A DNA stretch of 64,000 nucleotides. It comes from Acidimicrobiaceae bacterium (GTDB lineage Bacteria > Actinomycetota > Acidimicrobiia > Acidimicrobiales > RAAP-2). The position numbers and the translations under genes are program-made. A model generated the notes under the pieces. The model searched no databases, was not told the DNA's origin, and saw only the letters and a list, made by a program, of their open reading frames with translations. The stretch is taken from assembly GCA_003151235.1 (NCBI GenBank), contig PLWZ01000018.1:22628-86627 (forward strand), given 5' to 3'. Positions 30,129 through 38,776 of this stretch are shown here, piece after piece. Numbering within the stretch: position 1 is the stretch's first letter; the number at the start of each line of letters is the position of its first letter.

Positions 30129-30863
30129 CTACTGAAGCGCCAGTGGGACCCATTCGAAGGTGGTCCCGGAACCCGGAGTCCCGGACCCCAGGGCGAAGCT
30201 GACAAGGACGACTCCCGGCTCGCCCTTACGAGAGCTCGAAGTGGCACCGGGGTACACAGCCGGAACCGGCGATTCCTGGAGAACCCGGTGGCCGTGGAAG
30301 TGCCCGAGCGCGATGTAGTCCCACTCAACGCCGGCCAGCTCGGAGGGTGCGATGGGAGAGCCGTGGTGGCTCGGCCGTTCGTCCGGCATGACCAGACCGT
30401 GGCCGGCGACGATTCCCCACTTGGCCTTGGGCTTCGGCGGGATCCCCGCCAGGGGCCGGAAGGCGGGTTCGTGCTCGATCAGGGCGCGGCCCCAGACGAC
30501 GATGTCCGTACCCTCCACCTCGATGATCGAGCCATCAGGATCGTCAAGCAGCTCGACCCGTGCACATCGTTCCCCGACGTCAAAGCGATGGTGGACCGAC
30601 GTGTCGTGCAACGCGTCGTGATTGCCGACGAGCAGGATGACCGGCCGCTCGGCCCGGTCGAGCTGTTTTGCCGTCCAGGCGAGCAGATCCTCGGGAACGC
30701 GTGCGTGGTCGAATAGGTCGCCCGCGATGAGCACGGCGTCCACGTCCGCATCGATGGCCAGATCGATCGCCCGGGCGAAGCAGCGCTCCTCGTAACCATT
30801 CTCGCCGGCGGTCCCAATTCCCAAGTGCACGTCCGCGGTATGCACGATGGTGGCGGGGCGCAT
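30129..30863 (-). CDS. SbcD-like metallophosphoesterase
   Basis: 244 residues. Metal ligands appear in ADVHLG (D-x-H), LIAGDLFDHARVP (GD), LLVGNHDAL (GNHD), AGHGLV and ALGHFHGH. The fold resembles the nuclease domain of SbcD/Mre11, but it is shorter and the partner ATPase (SbcC/Rad50) is not encoded nearby. It may be a stand-alone DNA or nucleotide phosphodiesterase. It converges with the MaoC genes, and the 115-base gap between them has no gene. Confidence 0.82.
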   Translation of the reverse strand: MRPATIVHTADVHLGIGTAGENGYEERCFARAIDLAIDADVDAVLIAGDLFDHARVPEDLLAWTAKQLDRAERPVILLVGNHDALHDTSVHHRFDVGERCARVELLDDPDGSIIEVEGTDIVVWGRALIEHEPAFRPLAGIPPKPKAKWGIVAGHGLVMPDERPSHHGSPIAPSELAGVEWDYIALGHFHGHRVLQESPVPAVYPGATSSSRKGEPGVVLVSFALGSGTPGSGTTFEWVPLALQ

Positions 30864-30910
30864 CAGAGAACCATACTAAGGGGCTATCGGAAGGTGAGAT
30901 GCGCTAGCCC

Positions 30911-31672
30911 TCATGGGCTCATCGTCAGGCCGCCGTTTACGGTGATGACCTGTCCAGTGACAAACCCGGCTTGGTCTGAGAGCAAGAAGGCACCCATCGC
31001 AGCAATGTCGTCAGGACGGCCAAGGCGAGACTTCAGGGCCATGCTGCGCATCACTCGATCCCTCGCGTTCTGCGGCATCGTTGCTTGAAGCTTCGCGTGC
31101 AGCATCAGGCCGGGTTGGACGACATTGGCCCGAATGTCCTCACGTCCATACCGCCTGGCGACGTGCCTCATTAGTGCATGCGTCGCGATCTTGCTCATTG
31201 CGTACGAAAGTCGATCGGCCGAGCCGAGATACGTATCGCTGGTCGCTGTATAGACGATGGAGCCACCGCCAGCCTCGCGCATTGCGGGGATCGCGTAGCG
31301 CGAGCACAAAAGATATCCACCCGCGTTCACGCGCATCGCCATGTTGAACTCTTCGAAGGGGACTTCCTCCACCGTGTCTTCAGCGGGGATCGAGTAGACG
31401 AAGTTGGCGTGCAGCCCATTGAGCTTGCCGAAGGTCGAGACGGCAAGGGCCACGGCGTCCCGTGCTGACACCTCGTCAGCCCCGTCGACCGCAACGCCGA
31501 CGACGTGCTGACCGGTCGGATCGATGCCTTTGGCGAGCTGGATGGCGTGGTCTCCCCGGATGTCGCCCGCAACGACGCGCGCGCCCTCCTCTGAATACCG
31601 TCGGACCAGCTCGTCGCCGATACCGCCGCATCCGGCAACAAGGATGACCTTGTCATGAAGTATTCCGTCCAT
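30911..31672 (-). CDS. SDR family oxidoreductase with variant cofactor loop
   Basis: 253 residues. The glycine-rich loop is AGCGGIGDELVRRY rather than TGxxxGIG, a spacing-preserving variant. GDIRGDHA marks the cofactor-selecting acidic residue after strand 2 (NAD preferred). Catalytic Ser is in IVYTATSDTYLGS and YxxxK in LSYAMSKIATHAL. The end VTGQVITVNGGLTMSP is typical of classical SDRs. It lies 53 bases downstream of the crotonase on the same strand, so it probably oxidises the 3-hydroxyacyl-CoA or another alcohol in the pathway. Confidence 0.88.
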   Translation of the reverse strand: MDGILHDKVILVAGCGGIGDELVRRYSEEGARVVAGDIRGDHAIQLAKGIDPTGQHVVGVAVDGADEVSARDAVALAVSTFGKLNGLHANFVYSIPAEDTVEEVPFEEFNMAMRVNAGGYLLCSRYAIPAMREAGGGSIVYTATSDTYLGSADRLSYAMSKIATHALMRHVARRYGREDIRANVVQPGLMLHAKLQATMPQNARDRVMRSMALKSRLGRPDDIAAMGAFLLSDQAGFVTGQVITVNGGLTMSP

Positions 31673-31725
31673 GCGAGACGTCGCCCCTTGCTACCGGCGT
31701 CTTCTGTGGTCCTTGTGGGACCGCC

Positions 31726-32709
31726 CTAGCTCGGTACCTTGCCCTCAGCGGGATAGGCGATGCCGAAGTGTCCGTCCCGCCAGTCGACGGCAGCCCTGAG
31801 TCCGCTCTCCTGGGAGATCCTCCAGAACTCTGCGCCCTCGGCGGTCCCCCCCCTCCCGCCTGATGCCGCATGCACGTCCTGGCTCCAGGCCATCCCGGTC
31901 TTGAAGCCCATGAGCTCCATCTGCCGGTTGATGGTCCGCTTCTGCATCATGAGAAGCACCGGGTCGGTGAGGGCGATGCGGTGAGCGAGCTTCTCGGTCT
32001 CCTCCTCCAGCTTGTCGGCCGGGAAGACCGCCGAGGCCCAACCCCAGTCATAGGCCTGGCGCCCGGTCATCGGGTCCCCGGTGAACAGGTAGTACTTGGC
32101 CCGCGTGGCGCCCATCAGCCAGATCTCGTACTGGAAGCCCTCGATGGTCAGGTTCCTGGCCACCGGGAAGCCGATCTGGGCGTCCTCGGCCACGATCCGC
32201 ATGTCGGAGAACCCGGCCAGATGGGTTGCCCCGGCCAGGCAGTAGCCGTGGATCTGGGCGATCACCGGCTTCTGGAGGTCGAAGATCCGGAAGTAGAGCT
32301 CCCGGGAGAAGAACTCGTACTTGTAGAAGAAGGGCCCATCCTTCTCTTCGCTGATGAAGACGCCACCGGGAGGGTCGCCGACATCGGCGTAGCCGATGCG
32401 GGCGCGTGGGTCGTCGGGGTTCGGGTTGTTGTCCCGCGCCTTGCCCGGCGTGAGGTCGTAACCGGAGCAAAAGGCAGGCCCGGCCCCCTTGATGATGATG
32501 ACCCGGATGTCGTCGTCCATCTGCATCTCTTGGAGACCCATCGAGAGCTCGATGATCCGCCGATAGCTGAGCGGGTTCCGCTTCTCCGGCGAGTTCAGGA
32601 TCAGCCGACCGATGGGACCGTCCTTCTCGTAGATGATCTCCTCGAAGTCATCGGTGGGGATCCGCTCCTCGTACCTGTAGGACGGCATCCCTTGCTTCTT
32701 CTTCGGCAT
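31726..32709 (-). CDS. Enoyl-CoA hydratase/isomerase (crotonase) family, copy A
   Basis: 327 residues from the ATG at 32709, preceded by AAAGGAA. The crotonase core shows AGPAFCSGYDL and GYCLAGATHLAGFSDMRIV (two oxyanion-hole segments), but the canonical catalytic-Glu position reads GFPVARNL, so the reaction is not certain. A lysine-rich start and a segment around residues 95-130 make it longer than the usual 260 residues. It is nearly identical to the gene at 38777-39757. It follows the acyl-CoA dehydrogenase on the same strand, consistent with acting on its enoyl-CoA product. Confidence 0.9.
   Translation of the reverse strand: MPKKKQGMPSYRYEERIPTDDFEEIIYEKDGPIGRLILNSPEKRNPLSYRRIIELSMGLQEMQMDDDIRVIIIKGAGPAFCSGYDLTPGKARDNNPNPDDPRARIGYADVGDPPGGVFISEEKDGPFFYKYEFFSRELYFRIFDLQKPVIAQIHGYCLAGATHLAGFSDMRIVAEDAQIGFPVARNLTIEGFQYEIWLMGATRAKYYLFTGDPMTGRQAYDWGWASAVFPADKLEEETEKLAHRIALTDPVLLMMQKRTINRQMELMGFKTGMAWSQDVHAASGGRGGTAEGAEFWRISQESGLRAAVDWRDGHFGIAYPAEGKVPS
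31726..32709 (-). repeat. Inverted repeat copy A (crotonase gene)
   Basis: The coding sequence is present again on the other strand at 38777-39757, with long stretches identical at the DNA level in the middle of the gene. The two copies enclose about 6 kb. Confidence 0.85.
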
Positions 32710-32770
32710 TGCGATTCCTTTCAGGGAGTGTGACTGACGACTCTTTGTGGTGGGCGAGTACGACCGGGAT

Positions 32771-34927
32771 TTAGGAGAGGAGCGGGTCGCGAGGAAGTCC
32801 GAGGATTCGCTCGCCGATCTGATTTCGCTTGATCTCCGAGGTGCCGCCGCCGATCGCCCAGACCCGCACGCCCAGAATTGTGGTCGAGCTGTTCTCGCTC
32901 GGGTCCTCCAGGTATGCGAGATCGGGACCGGCCAGGGACGCCAGCGCGTGCGCGGCATCCAACATCGATTCGGTGAACGCCAACTTGGTGATGGCCGCCT
33001 CGGGCCCGGGGCCGCTCCCGGATACCGCGCGGTAGATGCTGCGTAGGTTCACCAACTCATTGGCCTGGTTTCCGGCGATACACCGCCCCACCCGAGCGCT
33101 GCCACCCACGAGTCGCTCGGGGTGGGCGTCCAGCGCGTCGATCAGTCCTTGCTCGGGGACGCCCACCGAGGTGCCAGCGCCGACGCTGATGCTCTCGTTT
33201 CCGAGCGTGGCTCGAGCGACCGTCCATCCGCCGCCAACCTCACCGACGACGTTGTCGTCCGGTACGAATACGTCGGTCAGGAACACCTCGTTGAATCCGG
33301 CGCTTCCCGTGAGCTGCCGGAGCGGTCGGATCTCGACACCGGGGTCGTGCATGTCCACGACCATCATCGTGACGCCGGCGTGCTTCGGAGCGTCGGGATC
33401 GGTGCGGACGGTGGCCAATCCGAAGTCGGCCTCATGAGCGCTGCTCGTCCACACCTTCTGCCCGTTGACGAGCCATCCGCCGTCGGCTTTCGTGCCGCGG
33501 GTCTTGATGCTCGCGGCATCAGAGCCAGCGTCGGGCTCACTAAAGAGCTGACACCACTCGAGCTCGCCTTGCAGCATCGGCTTGACCCAGCGAGCGATCT
33601 GCTCTTCCGAACCCTGCTGAATCAGCGTCATCGTCACGTAGGCGGTGATCGGCGGGTACGCAGGCCGAGAGACCGCCGCAGCGCCGAACTCCTGCTCGAT
33701 GACGAGCTGCTCGACGGCCTGCGCGCCCCGGCCCCACGGCTTCGGCCAGTGGGGCATCGCGTAGCCCTCCTCGAGCATCGCGGCCCTGCGCGCGCCCTCG
33801 TCGAGCGCCTTCACCCGTTCGGCGAACGCGCGGACCTCGGTGCGAACCGCCTCGGCCTCGGGCGGCAGATCGAGCGCCCGGGTGCGCTTCACGCCCTGGC
33901 GGGTCAGGTCCGTCACGTCCTGGGAGGCCTCGACCTCGCTGACGAGCGCAGCGGTCGCAAGGGCCCGTCGGAAGTAGAGGTGAGCGTTGTCCTCCCAGGT
34001 GTAGCCGATGCCGCCGTGTACCTGAATGTTCATCTCTGCGTTGTTCGCGGCAGCAGGGATGGCCACCGACGCCGCGATGGCAGCCGCAATGGACAGTTGA
34101 TCGTTGCCCGCGTCGACCGCTCGCGCTGCATCCCAGGTGGCCCCCGTCGCGAGCTCCGCGGCCAGGGCCATGTTGGCGCAGTGATGCTTCACCGCCTGGA
34201 ACACCCCGATCGGGCGACCGAACTGGTGACGGACCTTTGCGTACGCGCTGGCGATCTCCGTGCAGGCTGCGGCGACTCCCGTGGCCTCGGCCGAGAACAG
34301 GACTCGCGCCAGATCGATCAGCAGCCGTCGGCCTCCCTCGATGCGTTCGCCGACCGCTCCGGACAGGTGCACGCGGGCCGAGCGCCGGGACGGGTCCATG
34401 TTGGGCGGGGTCGACAGCTCAACGCCGTCGGAGGGCGCCTCAAACACGATCACGTCGTCGCCGACCGGGAGGAGGATGAGATTGCTTACGCCGGCGCCCA
34501 CCACGGCCGGGGCCGATCCGCTCCACCGGTTGCCGTCGGCGGTCAACTCCGCCGTGAGGCCGATCGCCCCGACGACCGTGCCGTCGGCTAGCCCGGCGAG
34601 ATACTTCTTCTTGATGTCCTCGGTCCCTGCCGCCGCAATGGTTGCGCTGGCGATGAGGGTCGGCACGAACGGCCCGGGCACCGCTGCCCGCCCGAACTGC
34701 TCCACGACGACGACCAATTCGGGGAACCCGAAGCCGGACCCCCCGACCTCTTCGGGGAGATGCAAACCCAGCCATCCCATGTTGGCGATCTCGCCCCAGA
34801 ACGTCGGCAGGGACTCCGAGTCCGCCTCCAGGAGTCGCCGGTTGGCGCCAAGCGCATCGTTTTTTGCAAGGAAGGAGCTGACCGTTTCGGCCAGCGCCTG
34901 GTGCTCCTCCGAAATACCGATAGGCAT
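32771..34927 (-). CDS. Acyl-CoA dehydrogenase, tandem double-domain (FadE34-like)
   Basis: 718 residues from the ATG at 34927, selected because AGGGAG stands just before it. Two acyl-CoA dehydrogenase units are fused. The N half (about 1-350) has FGFPELVVVVEQFGRAAVPGP and VHGGIGYTWEDNAHLYFRRA; the C half (about 365-718) has LFSEPDAGSD, WLVNGQKVWTSSAHEADF, and an AIGGGTSEIKRNQIGERILGLPR end. The same architecture occurs in FadE34-type enzymes of steroid side-chain catabolism. It introduces the alpha-beta double bond in an acyl-CoA using FAD. Transcribed divergently from the hydrolase at 35095. Confidence 0.93.
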   Translation of the reverse strand: MPIGISEEHQALAETVSSFLAKNDALGANRRLLEADSESLPTFWGEIANMGWLGLHLPEEVGGSGFGFPELVVVVEQFGRAAVPGPFVPTLIASATIAAAGTEDIKKKYLAGLADGTVVGAIGLTAELTADGNRWSGSAPAVVGAGVSNLILLPVGDDVIVFEAPSDGVELSTPPNMDPSRRSARVHLSGAVGERIEGGRRLLIDLARVLFSAEATGVAAACTEIASAYAKVRHQFGRPIGVFQAVKHHCANMALAAELATGATWDAARAVDAGNDQLSIAAAIAASVAIPAAANNAEMNIQVHGGIGYTWEDNAHLYFRRALATAALVSEVEASQDVTDLTRQGVKRTRALDLPPEAEAVRTEVRAFAERVKALDEGARRAAMLEEGYAMPHWPKPWGRGAQAVEQLVIEQEFGAAAVSRPAYPPITAYVTMTLIQQGSEEQIARWVKPMLQGELEWCQLFSEPDAGSDAASIKTRGTKADGGWLVNGQKVWTSSAHEADFGLATVRTDPDAPKHAGVTMMVVDMHDPGVEIRPLRQLTGSAGFNEVFLTDVFVPDDNVVGEVGGGWTVARATLGNESISVGAGTSVGVPEQGLIDALDAHPERLVGGSARVGRCIAGNQANELVNLRSIYRAVSGSGPGPEAAITKLAFTESMLDAAHALASLAGPDLAYLEDPSENSSTTILGVRVWAIGGGTSEIKRNQIGERILGLPRDPLLS

Positions 34928-34956
34928 GGATCTCCCTTTTGTTGCCACAGACTGTA

Positions 34957-34972
34957 CATAGTGTGCACTATG
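34957..34972. promoter_or_regulatory. 16-bp palindrome between divergent dehydrogenase and hydrolase genes
   Basis: CATAGTG-TG-CACTATG is a perfect 7-bp inverted repeat 30 bases upstream of the acyl-CoA dehydrogenase ATG. Size and symmetry suit a TetR- or GntR-type dimer. It is a candidate operator only. Confidence 0.5.
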
Positions 34973-35094
34973 ACTTTGAGAAGCGCCAATGGCTTTCTTC
35001 GGTCCACTCGACTCTCGTCGAAGCCGAATGCGCTCAGCGGTCTCGAATTGATCGGCGGTCTCGAATCGAAAGGACTCCTCCTACAGTGGTGCCG

Positions 35095-36048
35095 ATGTAC
35101 CTGAACACGTTCGCAACGTCATTGGCGCCACTGGACATGACGACAACCGACGAATTCACGAGCCTCCTACAGAGCGCCGATGATCTGGGCATTCGGCACT
35201 CCCCAAGTGTCGAGTACCGATCGCGCCAGACGGTGATCCGGGGTCTTCGATTCCACTATCTCGAGTGGGGAGTTTCGGACGCACCACCTGTTCTGCTCCT
35301 CCATGGTGGTAACCAGTCTGCCCATTCCTGGGATCTGGTGAGCCTGCACCTCGCCGACCGCTACCACCTTTTCGCGTTGGACCAACGGGGTCACGGGGAC
35401 TCCGAGTGGACACGAGATCAGGACTACTCGTTCGAGACTCGCGCCGCCGACGCTCTTGAATTCGCTTCTGAACTGGGCCTTTCTTCGCCGGTCGTCATCG
35501 GCCACTCGATGGGCGGATACGTGGCGATGACGATGGCCCTCGCAGATCCGAGGCTGGCGAAGGGCCTCGTGTTGGTGGACGTCGGTCCGGAACTGAGCCA
35601 GAGGGGCGTCGAGGTCATCCGTGACTTCGTGACCCACAACGTCGAGTTCGATAGCCTCGAGCAGTTCTTGGACGTCGTGGCGCGATACGACCGCTTCCGG
35701 TCGCGTGAGCACATCGCCCGCACCCTGAAATACAACATGCTCTGTCGAGCCGACGGGAAGTACGCGAGCAAGGTGGACCACCGGCGTCTTCCGGGCGTGT
35801 CTGCGATGCCGAAACCCCCCACGCTGGAGGACTTCAAGGTGTTGACGAACCCGGTCCTGGTGGTGCGGGGCGAAGCGTCCGACGTCTTCGATCCCGATGC
35901 TGCCGCTCGCTTTGTCGCAGCGCTTCCGAACGGTCGACTCGTGACGGTCCCGAACGCCGGACACAATGTGCACTCGGCGAACACTCCTGGCTTCCTCGAA
36001 GTCGTTGGGCCGTTCCTTGCCGAGCTGGCACAGGTCGCGGCCACATGA
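35095..36048 (+). CDS. Alpha/beta hydrolase
   Basis: 317 residues from the ATG at 35095; the ATG at 35137 is a good alternative. Oxyanion segment LLHGGNQSAHSWD, strand LFALDQRGHGDS, nucleophile elbow VIGHSMGGYVA (Ser), acid Asp in the RGEASDVFD region, and His in AGHNVHSANT. A cap region lies between about residues 165 and 230. It may be an esterase, epoxide or C-C bond hydrolase (MhpC-like). Its divergent position next to the double acyl-CoA dehydrogenase suggests it opens a ring or ester in the same pathway, but this is inference. Confidence 0.88.
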   Translation: MYLNTFATSLAPLDMTTTDEFTSLLQSADDLGIRHSPSVEYRSRQTVIRGLRFHYLEWGVSDAPPVLLLHGGNQSAHSWDLVSLHLADRYHLFALDQRGHGDSEWTRDQDYSFETRAADALEFASELGLSSPVVIGHSMGGYVAMTMALADPRLAKGLVLVDVGPELSQRGVEVIRDFVTHNVEFDSLEQFLDVVARYDRFRSREHIARTLKYNMLCRADGKYASKVDHRRLPGVSAMPKPPTLEDFKVLTNPVLVVRGEASDVFDPDAAARFVAALPNGRLVTVPNAGHNVHSANTPGFLEVVGPFLAELAQVAAT

Positions 36049-36148
36049 GTTCACTGTCGCACGTCATTGAACCCACACGCTGCAATGTCGGCTGTGAGAG
36101 ATTCGATGGCTCGGATCGCTGATGCCGACTGAGGCGGGAGGAACCCGG

Positions 36149-37198
36149 GTGGGCGCACCGACCAACGTGGCGATAGTCAGCAACCATTGGAAGCTCGACG
36201 GTTGGTCGGAACCCCCGAACGACTCGGTCGTCGGTACCCCGGATCGCCACCCTGGCTCCGTGCGCCGAACCGCTCACATCAATGTCACGTGGCCAGGCGG
36301 CGAGGGCGCGCCCATGCGCCTCACGGGGCGCGGTCGTGACCTCCTCACGCCGTCCAGCGGTGATCCGCAGCCGATTGCCTATGACGAGATGGACATGGAA
36401 GTCGACGAACAACTGATCGCGTCCGTCGAGGTGCGTCCGGCTCGGGAAGGGGTTAAGGCGCTGGTCGGAAGCCATAGTTCTAGGCGATTCCGCTCGTCGC
36501 TCGATGCCGCCCTACCAGGCGAAAGGGCCGCCGGCACCCCGCTGTACTTCATGCTCGATGACATTGCGATCCTGAGCCGCATCGGTGGCATCGCATGGTC
36601 GCAGCACCGCCCGCCCGCCCTACCGCAGGACACCGAAGACTCGGAGGAGCTCAACGCCGTCCGCGAGCGCATTCGCCGCGGCCCCGCTCTGTGCTCGGGG
36701 CTCCGTCCCGGTGGGTATAACGCCATCAGCTTCGAAAAGAAGATCTCCTGGCCGCACCACTTCCGAATTGCTGGTGACCTGTCCAATCCAGATGATCCCT
36801 GGGCGTGGCACGAGCTTGGCCGGGTGCCAGAAGTGTGCTTCCGCCGTCGTCGGCGGGTCGACGTCTGGCGGGACGCCGACTCGATCGAGGTGGACGCGCA
36901 CTACCGGGACAGTGTGTGGGGCGACCACCACACTGAACTTTCGCTGCACGAGTACTCATTGCGAGCGACCATCAACCCGAAATCACACGCGCTGCTCTCT
37001 GTGGCTGTGATGCCCCGGGTGCTTCCGTTTCCCGAGTGTCCGTCGGCGTCCCAACACGCCACGAGCCTTGTCGGCACGATGGTTGACGATTTCCGGGCGA
37101 GCGTCAACGAGAGCTTGCGCGGGCTCGAGTGCTGCACCCACCTGAACGACATGCTCCGTGGTCTGGCAGAGGTGCCCGCCCTGGCGCAGCTTCTCTGA
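36149..37198 (+). CDS. DUF2889 protein, copy 1
   Basis: 349 residues. The GTG at 36149 has GGGAGGAA at good distance; the ATG at 36122 lacks one. The C-terminal pattern LPFPECPSASQHATSLVG ... GLECCTHLNDMLRGLAEVPAL is the DUF2889 signature, and the N-terminal half (WKLDGW, GSVRRTAHI, GRGRDLL) matches the protein at 52114-53160. RIGGIAWSQ and CFRRRRRVD are also shared. No enzyme fold is recognised; conserved Cys/His/Asp residues near the C-terminus could bind a metal or substrate. It follows the hydrolase by 100 bases. Confidence 0.82.
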   Translation: MGAPTNVAIVSNHWKLDGWSEPPNDSVVGTPDRHPGSVRRTAHINVTWPGGEGAPMRLTGRGRDLLTPSSGDPQPIAYDEMDMEVDEQLIASVEVRPAREGVKALVGSHSSRRFRSSLDAALPGERAAGTPLYFMLDDIAILSRIGGIAWSQHRPPALPQDTEDSEELNAVRERIRRGPALCSGLRPGGYNAISFEKKISWPHHFRIAGDLSNPDDPWAWHELGRVPEVCFRRRRRVDVWRDADSIEVDAHYRDSVWGDHHTELSLHEYSLRATINPKSHALLSVAVMPRVLPFPECPSASQHATSLVGTMVDDFRASVNESLRGLECCTHLNDMLRGLAEVPALAQLL

Positions 37199-37444
37199 GC
37201 CGCCCTCCTCCCAGTAAGCCGTCACGCCGAAGCCGGCCCGAACGACCTTGAAGCGGTCAACGCTGTCCCTCTGGCGAACTTGGTAACGGCGCGTCCGCCG
37301 TGCCCACCACTCGAGAAAGCTGCGTCATTGGCGGATCCGGGGCGAGCGCGGACGGCCAACGGGCCTTCAGAATGATGCTTGCACCAGGCATGCAAGGTCG
37401 CGGACGGTGGGTTACCGCGGGGTTTACCTTCACTGGAATATAAG

Positions 37445-37473
37445 TTGAGAACAGGCGGACAAGTTGATAGGTT
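37445..37473 (+). promoter_or_regulatory. Promoter of binding protein 2
   Basis: TTGAGA (37445-37450), a 17-base spacer and TAGGTT (37468-37473) give a TTGANN-17-TANNNT promoter about 55 bases before the TTG start. The rest of the 330-base gap from 37199 shows no convincing gene. Confidence 0.5.
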
Positions 37474-37528
37474 CAACGGACCGCAAGGAAGGGCCCGTAA
37501 CGGCCCCGGGGACGAGGGGGGACTCGAG

Positions 37529-38746
37529 TTGTCTCGACGAAGGTTTGCGCGAGGGCTACTAGCGCTAGGTACAGCCCTACTCGGATCGGCCGCGATCACG
37601 GCCGCGACGACCGTGTTGTCAACGCAAACAGCTTCTGCAGCGCCTGCGCCGATCAAGGTCGGCGTCATATGCAGCTGCACAGGAGCGGCCGGGGAAGCAG
37701 AGACCCTGGTCACCAACAGCTATCTCGCCTGGGTGAAGCTGACCAATGCTTCGGGAGGCATTGCAGGCCACAAGATCCAGCTCATCAACGAGAACGACCA
37801 GACCAACCCCGGGCTCGCCGTGACGGAGGCCAATACGCTCGTGTCAGACGGGGTGGTGGCGGTCGAGGTCTCGTCGCTGGTTCAACAGGCTTTCCTCTCC
37901 GTGCTTGCATCTGCGAACATTCCCGTTGTCGGAGAATCGTTCGGCATTCCCGGCTTGCCCCAGAACACGGACGTCTTCGACCCCACCGACACCTTGAGCA
38001 CGACTGTCGCGACTGCGTCTCAGATAGCGCTCATCAAGGCGTCGGGCGTGCACAAGGTGGCGGACCTTTACGAGTCGACCACCACGAGTGCGAACTCCCC
38101 GGCAATCGTTTCGTCGATCAACGCGACGCCGGGTCTGAAGGTGGTCTACTCCGTGTCGACGTCGCTGACTGAGACCAACTACGAGTCCGAATGTCTGGCT
38201 GCCCAGCAGGCCGGGGCCACGGGGCTCATCGCCGGAACCGGTACCCCGGCGAACATCGAGGCGACCGCATCGTCATGCAGTCTTCAGGGCTACCACCCGG
38301 CATACTTCGCCGGCACTGAAAACTGGGGCCCTTTCCCGGCGCTCGCGAAGAACACCTGGATGTCTGGCGAGACGGTGCCGTACTTCTACACGAAGAGCCC
38401 TGCGATCAAGACCTTCACGGCCATGATGAACAAGTACTACCCCGGTACGTTCAATAACCCGACTTTTGACCCGGGTAACTCACTCGGCATCTACGCTGGC
38501 GGACTTCTCCTGCAGCACGCCCTACTCGCCGCGCATCTCACCTCCAGCAAAAGCGCCACTGCCGCGCTTGTTCTGAAGGGGTTGTATTCGCTCAAGGGAG
38601 ACACGCTCGGAGGGCTCGCCCCACCGTTGTCCTTCAAGAAGGGAACCGACCACGCAATCAACTGCTGGTACGAGAGCCGTTGGCTCAACGGCAAGCCGAC
38701 ACTCGTCAACGGTGGCAAGGCAGTGTGCACCACGGGTGCGTCATAG
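37529..38746 (+). CDS. LivK-type ABC transporter substrate-binding protein, copy 2
   Basis: 405 residues. The start is a TTG at 37529 after GAGGGGGGA; no ATG or GTG suits the signal peptide. A twin-Arg-like SRRRFARGLLALG leads into a signal sequence ending TASA-AP. The mature part matches copy 1 (IKVGVICSCTG, GIAGHKIQLINENDQTNPG, LVSDGVVAVEVSSLVQQAF). The SRRRF segment could direct Tat export, unlike copy 1. It probably serves the LivHMG/LivF importer encoded downstream at 40461-43951. Crotonase copy B follows after 30 bases. Confidence 0.9.
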   Translation: MSRRRFARGLLALGTALLGSAAITAATTVLSTQTASAAPAPIKVGVICSCTGAAGEAETLVTNSYLAWVKLTNASGGIAGHKIQLINENDQTNPGLAVTEANTLVSDGVVAVEVSSLVQQAFLSVLASANIPVVGESFGIPGLPQNTDVFDPTDTLSTTVATASQIALIKASGVHKVADLYESTTTSANSPAIVSSINATPGLKVVYSVSTSLTETNYESECLAAQQAGATGLIAGTGTPANIEATASSCSLQGYHPAYFAGTENWGPFPALAKNTWMSGETVPYFYTKSPAIKTFTAMMNKYYPGTFNNPTFDPGNSLGIYAGGLLLQHALLAAHLTSSKSATAALVLKGLYSLKGDTLGGLAPPLSFKKGTDHAINCWYESRWLNGKPTLVNGGKAVCTTGAS

Positions 38747-38776
38747 GAAGTCGAGAGTTCTGCAAAAGGAGGAATG

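Noticed and set aside
37222-37716. Minus-strand frame before binding protein 2
   Set aside because: It overlaps the signal-peptide coding region and promoter of the plus-strand gene and shows no domain.
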